Source of the DNA: Thalassotalea_A litorea
GTDB taxonomy: Bacteria; Pseudomonadota; Gammaproteobacteria; Enterobacterales; Alteromonadaceae
NCBI RefSeq assembly: GCF_043642205.1
Contig: NZ_JBHZSG010000016.1
Location: forward strand, 1 to 64,000
Length of the DNA: 64,000 nucleotides
Direction: 5' to 3'
Numbering within the stretch: position 1 is the first letter of the stretch; every line of letters starts with the position of its first letter. Made by a program: the position numbers and the translations under genes. The notes beneath the pieces are model-generated. The model ran no database searches and was not told where the DNA came from. It worked only from the letters and a program-made list of their open reading frames with translations. Below are positions 8,338 through 15,842 of the stretch, one piece after another.

Positions 8338-9405
8338 TTATGGCTGACTCAATAAATAATCTACGACGCGATTGCTGGCTTTACCATCAAGGCGACCGGC
8401 GAGTTTTTCCGCAAGTGCCATTCGGGTGGATTCCAGTAAAGCAGGCTGTCGATATTGTTCAAGCACCAGGGGGCGCAGTTGTTTATAATGCTTCGCATGT
8501 ACCGCAATGTTGGCATATTCTCCGAAATCTTCATCCATACGCTTTTTAAAACGATAGGAAAATATCCCGCGGTAGCTCCAGCGTAACTTAAGAAAGTCAC
8601 ACCAGATCACCGGTTTATTTAAGGCGGCAAATTCAAATAATGCTGATGATGCATCACTGATTAAAATATCGGAACTTGCCATAAAAGGTACTAGATTGTA
8701 GTCGCCTGCCTTTGCAAGGTACACATTGTCAAAGCTCGCCCAATGTTGCAATAGCGCTTTTTGCCGGTGATATTTTTGTTTGGCGATAGAAAAATAATGA
8801 GGCTTTAACAGGATGTTGAAATCAGAAAAATCCGCCGGCCAGTCTTTGGCAAAACATTCGATGGAGCTGGGATAAAAGGTTGGTGCATAAGTCAACGTGG
8901 GTTTATTCGGATCTAAGCCTAACTGTCGTAAATCAAACCCTGCTTCTTCACCGCGAATCAACGAATCAAGTTTACTGAAACCGACATCCACAAATGTATT
9001 TTCCGGGTACATGGACCGTAATCGCTGACAACGATATTCCCCTTCCACAAAACGCACGTTCATGGCTGTATCGGACTTAGTGTAATAACAGGATTTAGGG
9101 CCTATACCATGACCAATTTGCGCTGAATTGCTGACCTGATGAAGTTGCTCAAGGTGGGGGAAACTATTGGCGAAAAATACCCAGTCAGCTTTTTCCTGCA
9201 GATAAAAGTCCGTGGCCTGATGGTCATCTTCAACCCAGGTGTATTGGAGATCGTTATTCAGGGCAATCTGTTCCATAATATCGTCGTGGTTACTGCGATA
9301 GAAAACGAAAGCCGTTTTAATATTATTCTTTGCCAGCTTTTGCTGCACCGGCAAATACTGCGGAAGATAATACAGATGTAAAACATCAAACAACACGTAC
9401 ATCAT
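8338..9405 (-). CDS. CDP-glycerol glycerophosphotransferase-like protein (third, divergent)
   Basis: A 355-residue protein distantly related to the two transferases at 5549-7831. It shows GHGIGPKS near residue 98, YAPTFYPS near 170, LLKPHYF near 200 and SDASSALFEFAALNKPVIW near 250, the pattern of nucleotide-sugar/CDP-alditol transferases with a GT-B-like fold. A long hydrophobic/aromatic N-terminus (MMYVLFDVLHLYYLPQYLP) may associate with membrane. It begins 11 bases after the ygiM stop, so it is probably co-transcribed with ygiM, and it precedes the second cytidylyltransferase. The family assignment is fairly good; the acceptor is unknown. Confidence 0.7.
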   Translation of the reverse strand: MMYVLFDVLHLYYLPQYLPVQQKLAKNNIKTAFVFYRSNHDDIMEQIALNNDLQYTWVEDDHQATDFYLQEKADWVFFANSFPHLEQLHQVSNSAQIGHGIGPKSCYYTKSDTAMNVRFVEGEYRCQRLRSMYPENTFVDVGFSKLDSLIRGEEAGFDLRQLGLDPNKPTLTYAPTFYPSSIECFAKDWPADFSDFNILLKPHYFSIAKQKYHRQKALLQHWASFDNVYLAKAGDYNLVPFMASSDILISDASSALFEFAALNKPVIWCDFLKLRWSYRGIFSYRFKKRMDEDFGEYANIAVHAKHYKQLRPLVLEQYRQPALLESTRMALAEKLAGRLDGKASNRVVDYLLSQP

Positions 9406-9416
9406 GAATTTTCCGC

Positions 9417-10025
9417 TTACCAGCTACTTTTCTTACGCGGCATTAGTTTCGGTAAAATTAACCCAAACAGTAGGCCCGCAAAAAGTACACCACCACCATA
9501 AACGAAGTAGGTTTTCATAACTTCCATGCTGGCACTGTCTATTTGTTCCTGAGCGGTTGCATAGTCTTTAGTCAGCTTATTGTGATCACTTTGCAATTGC
9601 TTATGATTACGTGACAATTCACCAAGTTGTTGACGAGCATCGTTCAACTTAGTCTGTAATTCTTCGGTAAGGACCTTGTTGTCAGCGAGTTCAGAATTTA
9701 ACTGACTTACGGTATGTCTCAGGCCTGGGCTATTGGATAAGAAACTTTGTTCAATCCAACCACTTCTGCCCTTGCTATCTTTGATTTGCACATAATTATT
9801 GACGGGACCGGCCATAAATTCGACTTCATCGCCGGCATTAATACTGCCCAGAATTCGATACTGATTACCTGCACCTGAGTGAAAAAACACATAAAGGTTA
9901 TCGCTGACATAGCCTGTCGCGCCTGGCGTTACGCTCACGGGTGTGATTTGCGCTTCTTCCTGCGCTATGCTGATGCTGGAAAATGCCAGCAGGCTTACCA
10001 GCAAGATATTTGAAAGTTTTTTCAT
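9417..10025 (-). CDS. ygiM: TIGR04211-type SH3-domain membrane protein YgiM
   Basis: A 202-residue envelope protein with a cleavable-looking signal peptide (about residues 1-21, ending SIAQ). It then has a bacterial SH3 domain (about 37-95, with GWIEQSFL at its end), a heptad-rich coiled coil (about 100-165) and one C-terminal transmembrane helix (about 172-192) followed by RKKSSW. This layout matches E. coli YgiM, which also lies next to ygiF. The exact role is not established. The bulk would lie in the periplasm, anchored in the inner membrane. It heads the minus-strand unit leading into the glycerol-phosphate genes and is divergent from ygiF. Confidence 0.85.
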   Translation of the reverse strand: MKKLSNILLVSLLAFSSISIAQEEAQITPVSVTPGATGYVSDNLYVFFHSGAGNQYRILGSINAGDEVEFMAGPVNNYVQIKDSKGRSGWIEQSFLSNSPGLRHTVSQLNSELADNKVLTEELQTKLNDARQQLGELSRNHKQLQSDHNKLTKDYATAQEQIDSASMEVMKTYFVYGGGVLFAGLLFGLILPKLMPRKKSSW

Positions 10026-10313
10026 GTAAACCGTTACAACTGATGGGTTTAAGATTTAACGATATTAGGTGTTTGTGACAGTTAAGGCAAGACGTAGAAA
10101 AGTAAAAAAGTGTAATTTAGCAACCGCGATAGGGGGATATTTAAATGTTCGGGCAATTGCGGTAAGGTAGCAAGCGATTAGATATGGATTGTTTTAATTA
10201 CTTGGTTGTTTTCTCAACCTTTTTCAACAATAGGGAAATTTGTTTGCCAGCGTAGTCTGGCTTTTGTACAGTTATATTGTTACTGGTTTAAAAAAGGCGA
10301 TTTTTCCTCGAAA

Positions 10314-11825
10314 ATGGACACTGAGATAGAACTCAAATATCTGATCTGTGAAAATCTTGATAATAGTAAATTGATTCAAGAGCTTAACGATCTTATAGAC
10401 GAGTTAGACGTAACCACAAGTCATCAACAAAAAACACTGAATAATATTTATTTTGATGATCAGGCACAATCATTACGCGGCATGGATATCGGCCTGCGTA
10501 TTCGAAAATTTACAACCGGTGAAGCCGAACAAACCATTAAAACGGCAGGCAAAGTCGTCGCAGGGTTACACCAACGTCCGGAATATAATTTACCTGTAAT
10601 CGGCAACTTCCCATCCTTGTCTAAATTCCCTGATCATATATGGCCTAACGAGGTGGATAGCGAATCTCTGGAATCATCCCTACGGCCGATTTTTACCACC
10701 GATTTTCAGCGTAATGCCTGGCATATTACATTTGCCGATGGCAGCGAAGTGGAATTGGCTTTGGATATCGGCACGATCGAGGCTGAAGGTCTTCAGGAAA
10801 CGATACGGGAAATAGAGATTGAATGGTTAAAGGGTGATCAGCAACACCTGATGAGTTTTGCTCGATTGTTATTTACCCGCTTTAAACTCCGCCCCGGGCA
10901 ACTCAGTAAAGCGGCTCGTGGCTATGCTTTGGCATTTGCCCAATCCTTGCCCATCGTCAGCTTTAATAGTGCGGTGATTCAACTCAAACAGAACATGGGG
11001 ATTATCGAATCCTTTACCAGCGGTTTTTCCCAGGCCTTATCGCTAATGCAACGATTAGTTGCCGAATACTTGCGAGAGCCTAAGCTGGAAATCATTAAAC
11101 AAATCGCGGATGTTCTTGCATTGTCCCGGCATGGTTTATGGCTATATGAACGCTACTTACCTGAACAGGATTCACAGCAATTACGAATACAGTTTGGCGG
11201 TGTTTTACAAGATTTGACCTGGGTAGAGAGTGCTCTGCAGTTACAGGAGCTAACCACCAAAACTGGCAACTATCGAAAAAAGATTGAATATAGTCAAAAT
11301 TTACTGGTCGAGCTCAAAGATAAGTTGGATACCTTTCCAACCGAGCAGGAAATGCAGGAATACTTCACCTCCCTTAAGTTTAATGAATTACAATTATCAC
11401 AGTTGCAGCTGATCCTTTTGCTGGAAAACGTAGAGTCACCCAAACAAAGCCTAATGGAATTTGCATGTGAATGGCTGGATGACGGCCTGCATCGTTTGCA
11501 ACAAGCAATATCTTTGGAGCAAAGTATGGAAGAGCAGCAATATTTGCAAAGCCATGCGTTGTTAATTCGAAGTTTACTGACTGGCTATTGGTTTGGGCAC
11601 TTATTTGAAGGGGAAGAACGTAGTCAATTTCGCCGCCCCTGGATGGATATGCATTCGGGCATCGATGAGCTGGAAAACCTTTGTTTGTTGCGAACAACAT
11701 TACTGCAACAAAATGAATTACCGAAAAAATTAGTTAATTGGTTGGAGAATAAAGTCGACAGTTTGCTTCAGGCATTAGAGCATTGTCGTCAGGTTGCCCT
11801 CACCATACGCCCTTACTGGCATTAG
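10314..11825 (+). CDS. ygiF: CYTH and CHAD domain protein YgiF (inorganic triphosphatase)
   Basis: Predicted inorganic triphosphatase. I start at the ATG at 10314 (MDTEIELKYL), giving 503 residues, because this places the diagnostic EIELK (ExExK) motif at the N-terminus, as in other CYTH proteins; the upstream in-frame 36 residues look non-conserved. The CYTH tunnel domain covers about residues 1-200 and includes RIRKF and the strand EIEIEW. The CHAD helical domain, with basic residues for polyphosphate contact, covers about 220-500. In enterobacteria ygiF lies directly before glnE; here about 4 kb separates them. Confidence 0.88.
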   Translation: MDTEIELKYLICENLDNSKLIQELNDLIDELDVTTSHQQKTLNNIYFDDQAQSLRGMDIGLRIRKFTTGEAEQTIKTAGKVVAGLHQRPEYNLPVIGNFPSLSKFPDHIWPNEVDSESLESSLRPIFTTDFQRNAWHITFADGSEVELALDIGTIEAEGLQETIREIEIEWLKGDQQHLMSFARLLFTRFKLRPGQLSKAARGYALAFAQSLPIVSFNSAVIQLKQNMGIIESFTSGFSQALSLMQRLVAEYLREPKLEIIKQIADVLALSRHGLWLYERYLPEQDSQQLRIQFGGVLQDLTWVESALQLQELTTKTGNYRKKIEYSQNLLVELKDKLDTFPTEQEMQEYFTSLKFNELQLSQLQLILLLENVESPKQSLMEFACEWLDDGLHRLQQAISLEQSMEEQQYLQSHALLIRSLLTGYWFGHLFEGEERSQFRRPWMDMHSGIDELENLCLLRTTLLQQNELPKKLVNWLENKVDSLLQALEHCRQVALTIRPYWH

Positions 11826-11882
11826 TGATTGGCTCGCAAGGTCAAGGAAGCATGCGTTGCATGCGGTGTAGCAAGATGATGA

Positions 11883-12203
11883 TCATTCATCAACAAAGGC
11901 GATGAGTTCTTCCATTAACTTACGCTTAATTTCCAATTGATCGTCTACGTCCAACTGGTATTTGTCTGCAAGAATTTGATAGTCCTGTTCATTTAAAGAT
12001 ACGGTCAGGCGAGGTCTCTTCGGACGCTTGTTAACTGGCAGACCTAAGATTAGGCGGATTTGATCAGAGGGGCTTAAGCCCGCATCAACTGCTGTTTTTC
12101 GGATGGTTTTTTGAACTTTTTCATCCATATCAAAAGCCACTTGAACCGCTTTTAATGCCTTAACATTCGATTCCCACTTTTGCGGTATTTTACGATCGCT
12201 CAT
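11883..12203 (-). CDS. conserved hypothetical protein of the PspA-like cluster
   Basis: An acidic/basic mixed protein of 106 residues from the ATG at 12203 (MSDRKIPQKWESN); an ATG at 12236 would add 11 residues. I do not recognise a named family. The central part (VQKTIRKTAVDAGLSPSDQIRLILGLP) resembles a ribbon-helix-helix type DNA-binding helix pair. A second unit starts at RPRLTVSLNEQDYQILADKY, so it could be a small regulator. It follows the PspA-like gene but is separated from it by an intrinsic terminator at 12246-12277, so it depends on read-through or its own promoter. A candidate for reading the palindromes at 13469-13516, but that is conjecture. Confidence 0.6.
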   Translation of the reverse strand: MSDRKIPQKWESNVKALKAVQVAFDMDEKVQKTIRKTAVDAGLSPSDQIRLILGLPVNKRPKRPRLTVSLNEQDYQILADKYQLDVDDQLEIKRKLMEELIAFVDE

Positions 12204-12245
12204 AGTATCCGATAACTCGCTATTGTTGACTATCATCCGCTTGAC

Positions 12246-12277
12246 AAAAAAAGGGCGTTGGCTGGACCAACACCCTT
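12246..12277 (-). terminator. intrinsic terminator after the PspA-like gene
   Basis: The minus strand shows AAGGGTGTTGG and its complement CCAACGCCCTT around a 5-base loop, with one internal mismatch, followed by a run of T. It starts 11 bases after the stop codon of the PspA-like gene. Confidence 0.8.
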
Positions 12278-12287
12278 GTCGATAATG

Positions 12288-12977
12288 TTACGACTGTTTC
12301 GCTTTGATTCTGTCAAGAACCGAAGATGCGTTATTATCAGCTTTACCGATACCTGCAGCTTTCAATTCGGCTTGCAAAGAACCGTCCGAATTTTCTGATT
12401 CAAGTAATTCTGCGGCCTTCATTTGATCATCAAACTTTTGTTGCTTAGCCTTGATGCGCTCAAGTGAATCTTTAGCGTTTAGAAGCTTTGAATTGCTCGA
12501 AGAAAAGTTATCAGTAATGGCCGATGTTGCTTTTTGCACGTTTTCCGTGGTTTTTACCATAGACAACTGGCGCTTAAATTCTGAAACTTGGCGCTCACTC
12601 TTTTTCACTAGCTCTTTTAAACGATCGACATTGGTACTGTAGCTATCCAGCGCTTGCTGCTGAGTTTCCAGTTCATTCTCCATGCCTGCAATCTTTTCAG
12701 CAACCTGTAGAGCCAGAGCTTCATTATCCTGAGCCAGAGCTTGCTGTGCGTAACCTTCATGCTCGGCAATATCACGCTTAATGCGTTCAACATCTCGATT
12801 CGCCGACATTTGCTGTGCCATAACGCTCGTTAAATCGCGCTTGGCTTTGGTTAAGTGATTTTGCGCGTCGCGTATCTCTTGTTCGAAAATTCGTGTGGCA
12901 TTGGCATCAACGATAGTTTCGCCCATTTCACTGGCACCACCACGAATTGCGGTCATAATCTTTTTAAAAATACTCAT
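12288..12977 (-). CDS. PspA/IM30 family protein (YjfJ-like)
   Basis: A 229-residue, almost wholly helical and charged protein starting MSIFKKIMTAIRGGASEMGE. It has the amphipathic N-terminus and long coiled coil (about residues 30-150) of the PspA/IM30/Vipp1 family, which bind stressed cytoplasmic membrane and are ESCRT-III relatives. The family subgroup looks like E. coli YjfJ rather than the pspABC-operon PspA, because its neighbour is a DUF2170 (YjfI-like) gene, as in E. coli. It follows that gene by 19 bases, so co-transcription is expected. Likely role: membrane protection or remodelling. Confidence 0.85.
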   Translation of the reverse strand: MSIFKKIMTAIRGGASEMGETIVDANATRIFEQEIRDAQNHLTKAKRDLTSVMAQQMSANRDVERIKRDIAEHEGYAQQALAQDNEALALQVAEKIAGMENELETQQQALDSYSTNVDRLKELVKKSERQVSEFKRQLSMVKTTENVQKATSAITDNFSSSNSKLLNAKDSLERIKAKQQKFDDQMKAAELLESENSDGSLQAELKAAGIGKADNNASSVLDRIKAKQS

Positions 12978-12996
12978 GTTCGTCTTTCCTTGCCGG

Positions 12997-13410
12997 TTAA
13001 ATTAAGAATTCGCTCATATCATCAATTACTTCGATGGCGTTGTTACTTAAAACCGCCAACTCATGCTCGATATCATCGAAGCTGGAATTGATAGACAGAG
13101 CGCCAAAAATCGCGTATTTATCGCCGATTTTCGAAAATGAAGAAAGTGGCATCGGGATGCTCATTTCTAACATAGCTTCCAACATAGCTACGCGTTTTTC
13201 CGTTACGATCTCCTGCTCACCCCATAGGTAGGTAATGCAAATGATTTGATCGTCGGTTACTGACAAAAATACAGGCAGCTCTTCACGTCCCTGCACGGTA
13301 ATTTGCAATACGTCTACATCACCGGAAATCGGCTGACAATCAAACACCATTCCGGTACTGGCGTTGTCTGCCAATTCGTTCAAGTAAGCAGCGATGCTGT
13401 GAATATTCAT
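12997..13410 (-). CDS. DUF2170 family protein (YjfI-like)
   Basis: A 137-residue cytosolic protein from the ATG at 13410 (MNIHSIAAYLNELAD), with GAGGAAG as ribosome binding site 3-9 bases upstream; the longer in-frame extension to 13500 would run through the operator region. Sequence and context match the YjfI/DUF2170 family, whose members sit beside YjfJ-type PspA proteins; no biochemical role is known. It is rich in acidic residues towards the C-terminus (NSSFDDIEHEL, VIDDMSEFLI). It is the first gene after the twin palindromes at 13469-13516, so it and the PspA-like gene are probably their regulatory targets. Confidence 0.78.
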   Translation of the reverse strand: MNIHSIAAYLNELADNASTGMVFDCQPISGDVDVLQITVQGREELPVFLSVTDDQIICITYLWGEQEIVTEKRVAMLEAMLEMSIPMPLSSFSKIGDKYAIFGALSINSSFDDIEHELAVLSNNAIEVIDDMSEFLI

Positions 13411-13468
13411 AGTCTTCCTCGTTGTTTTTAACGTTAACATCCTGAATTTAGCTGTTAACGATTTCCGT

Positions 13469-13516
13469 GACATAATATGTCGATAGCTACACATTAGCAT
13501 TTAGACATAATATGTC
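13469..13516 (-). promoter_or_regulatory. twin palindromic operators GACATAATATGTC
   Basis: The 13-base palindrome GACATAATATGTC occurs twice without mismatch, at 13469-13481 and 13504-13516, 35 bases centre to centre. It lies 59 bases upstream of the DUF2170 start. On the minus strand the distal copy includes a perfect TTGACA -35 box (TATTGACATATTATGTC) with TAATGT 16 bases downstream as possible -10. The second copy would then sit around the transcription start. That is a typical repressor layout; the regulator is not identifiable from sequence. Confidence 0.75.
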
Positions 13517-13587
13517 AATAAGTTTTTTTAATTAATCTGATCGAGTGGGCATCGGATTATCGTGATAGTCAGCAATGATGGCTGACT

Positions 13588-14490
13588 TTATGCCAGTAAC
13601 GTGGTTAGCATTAATGCGACGCCAATACTGATCGCCATTTCAATGCTGGCAACGCCAATATTGTGCTGATGATCAACTTCCGACTCGAGATTGATGCCAA
13701 TTAAAATGATCTTTTTTGCGAAGGTGGTCAGTATCCACATTGCCAGGGTCATCAGGAAACCAAAAATTAACCAGCCGATTAGGTTTTGGACGATAGTGTC
13801 TGGATGGTAATCCAGAAAATAGCTGGCGGCGGTCACCGCAAGTGCGGTAGATATTAGCTGTCCACTGTAACGTAATGATAAAGCGATCTGACCATCAACA
13901 AATGCCTCTTGCAAGGAATCGAGTTGGTTGTGCTTGGCGAAATGTTTTTCACGGATGCGGGTGACGATAGTGAGAATCGTTTGCGCAACCATAAATGCAC
14001 TGATCATTGCGATAATAGCAAACGCATTAAGCCCTTCTACCCACAGTAGCATTTCGCGGATGATAATTGCGGTAGCGATAACAGAGGCCGCATCAACAAT
14101 TCCCATGGTGATGTTTTTATTTTCGATTTGCGTACGCTTATCGATAAGGTTTAACGCCCAACGGTCGTGAACATAACGACCCAGATAAAGTAACAATAAA
14201 CCAAGCAATCCGTAACTAAACATGGTGACCAATTCATCGCCTACGCCGGCACTATTTTGCGGGGTGATCGCGCCGGTTAGAACAATACCCAATCCGCCAA
14301 TCGATCCAGCCATGCTGATACCAAAGGCAAAATTGTCATTTTGCGCCAATTCTTGTTGAGTACTCACTTTCATGGATATCCCAAACAAATAACGCATCAG
14401 GCCTAGTAGAAATATGGCAATGATGATCTCGGCAGCAAGTATTAATAGTACTTGCGAGTCTACATGACTGAAACTGAACATTTTTTCCAT
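13588..14490 (-). CDS. DUF350 family inner-membrane protein, four-repeat form
   Basis: A 300-residue polytopic membrane protein with about eight hydrophobic segments. A degenerate unit recurs four times, starting near residues 53 (NFAFGISMAGSIGGLGIVL), 126 (NITMGIVDAASVIATAIII), 201 (QIALSLRYSGQLISTALAV) and 277 (NIGVASIEMAISIGVALML), at spacings of about 75. DUF350 proteins such as YjfL of E. coli carry fewer copies, so this looks like a tandem expansion. It lies 27 bases after a lipoprotein gene and upstream of the DUF2170/PspA genes, matching the YjfIJL association. Function unknown; a membrane partner of the PspA-like protein is plausible. Confidence 0.8.
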   Translation of the reverse strand: MEKMFSFSHVDSQVLLILAAEIIIAIFLLGLMRYLFGISMKVSTQQELAQNDNFAFGISMAGSIGGLGIVLTGAITPQNSAGVGDELVTMFSYGLLGLLLLYLGRYVHDRWALNLIDKRTQIENKNITMGIVDAASVIATAIIIREMLLWVEGLNAFAIIAMISAFMVAQTILTIVTRIREKHFAKHNQLDSLQEAFVDGQIALSLRYSGQLISTALAVTAASYFLDYHPDTIVQNLIGWLIFGFLMTLAMWILTTFAKKIILIGINLESEVDHQHNIGVASIEMAISIGVALMLTTLLA

Positions 14491-14517
14491 AAAATCACAT
14501 GTTGCTTACTTTGCATT

Positions 14518-15342
14518 TTAATCATAAGTGCTTTTTAACACTAAACTGGCCGCAGATAAATCTCTATCTCCCTGACGTTGCTGTGCAAATGCGCCAATAC
14601 TGCCGAGTTTATTGTCTATTTTCTGTTGTTTTGCCTGAAGAAATATCGAAGTAAAACGTGAACGGCCTACGTCGGCATAATAGCTATAGTCACGATTTTC
14701 GGCCCAATGTCTATAGGTTATTGGAGGTTCACGGGTCAAGGCGTTTAATGTTCGAGCGCGTTTCAACCATTGCCAGACGAACGCGCCATTTTGATCGGAT
14801 TGCCAGCGCCCAAACGCCGGATGACCGATTAATGTGGCCGCCGCCCCGAAGTCCTGTGCGTGATTGATTTGCAGAGTATCGCGCTTCGTTTGTGCATTGA
14901 CCCGGGCAAGTTCTCCCTCAGACATTGCCGCCAAAACATTGAGTGGATCACTGAGCGCATCGGAAAATAAATCGGGATCGGCAGCTTGGTATATATCGAG
15001 CAATTCCTGATAGCGAAGCTCCTGGTTGGCGAACATTTCAGCCTGGTAGTTGGCTGCTTGAAAACGCTGTTTTAGAGACTGATACAGTAATCCTTGCGGC
15101 GTCGCATTTTTGGCGATTTGGGCAATCAGCTTTTGCTGTTCAGGTAGTTTGGCGCTAAGTTGCTTCGCATAATCGATTAGTAAACTGGCGTTGGCGACTT
15201 CACCTTGGTTTAATGCGCGATGTAATTGTCCGAGTTTCTGCTCTGTTAAAGGGATCTGGTGATTAATTTGTTCTTCCACAAGCTCCATACAGGCACTGAG
15301 CAGCAACAGGCATACAAAAGCTATCGATATAAAATGTCTCAT
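14518..15342 (-). CDS. hypothetical lipoprotein upstream of DUF350
   Basis: A 274-residue secreted protein with a lipoprotein signal: a hydrophobic stretch and the lipobox LLSAC, putting the lipidated cysteine at residue 18, followed by MELV (no Asp at +2, so outer-membrane sorting is likely). The mature part is helix-rich, with many Q, A and L residues in the first half and W/Y/R-rich segments (RYHWAENRDYSYY-like) near residues 200-230. I recognise no named family. It is first in the minus-strand unit with the DUF350 gene, 27 bases apart, and probably acts with it in the envelope. Confidence 0.7.
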   Translation of the reverse strand: MRHFISIAFVCLLLLSACMELVEEQINHQIPLTEQKLGQLHRALNQGEVANASLLIDYAKQLSAKLPEQQKLIAQIAKNATPQGLLYQSLKQRFQAANYQAEMFANQELRYQELLDIYQAADPDLFSDALSDPLNVLAAMSEGELARVNAQTKRDTLQINHAQDFGAAATLIGHPAFGRWQSDQNGAFVWQWLKRARTLNALTREPPITYRHWAENRDYSYYADVGRSRFTSIFLQAKQQKIDNKLGSIGAFAQQRQGDRDLSAASLVLKSTYD

Positions 15343-15518
15343 AGGTCTGCGTAATTGCTGTTAAAATGTTAAGTTAGCGTTAATTATATGTGGTGTTTCA
15401 TGGTTTAGTTATGGTGTTAGCCAGCACAAAATTGCCAGATTAAACCGTACCTTGCTATTTACCTGATTGCGTCAGCAACAAGAAAAGCGCGACTAACTAA
15501 TGCCCGGTGACATTATGA

Positions 15519-15791
15519 TACCAATCACATTAAATGATTGCTCACTCAGTGAGAATTTAAAGGCTTTTAGACAAGGCTTTGATTGCAGAGAATGGTTATT
15601 CCGCTCTTAAAATGAGCCAAAATCAGTAACGCAGGATAAACGCCTTTAAAACTCACCCCTAGGGAGTTTACCAGAGGCCCATTTTCGACCCTATATTTCA
15701 TTAATATAGAATGACTATATTAATGAAATCTATGTTGTAACTGAACCTCTGCCCTAACTCTGAGTTGTGCACAAACTTAATGTGATTGGTA
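15519..15791 (-). mobile_element. MITE-like element, copy B (full, inverted)
   Basis: A 273-bp element beginning TACCAATCACATTAAA and ending ACTTAATGTGATTGGTA, in the opposite orientation to copies A, C and D. It contains a perfect 15-bp hairpin (15695-15709 with 15715-15729, loop AATGA) and no reading frame of useful length. The flanks are TGA on the left and TTA on the right, which would be a mutated TTA duplication. Its right end lies 52 bases before the preferred glnE start. Confidence 0.9.
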
Positions 15792-15842
15792 TTAGTATGG
15801 TCCATGGTTTTAAAAAGCCTCAACAGAGCACAGGATTATCTC

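Noticed and set aside
13568..13586. GTCAGC/GCTGAC hairpin after the DUF350 gene as a terminator
   Set aside because: The stem is only six base pairs and no T-run follows on the minus strand, so it is not listed as a feature.
15516..15794. Clean 3-bp target duplication at MITE copy B
   Set aside because: The left flank is TGA and the right is TTA; a duplication is possible only if one base has mutated, so it is not used as evidence.
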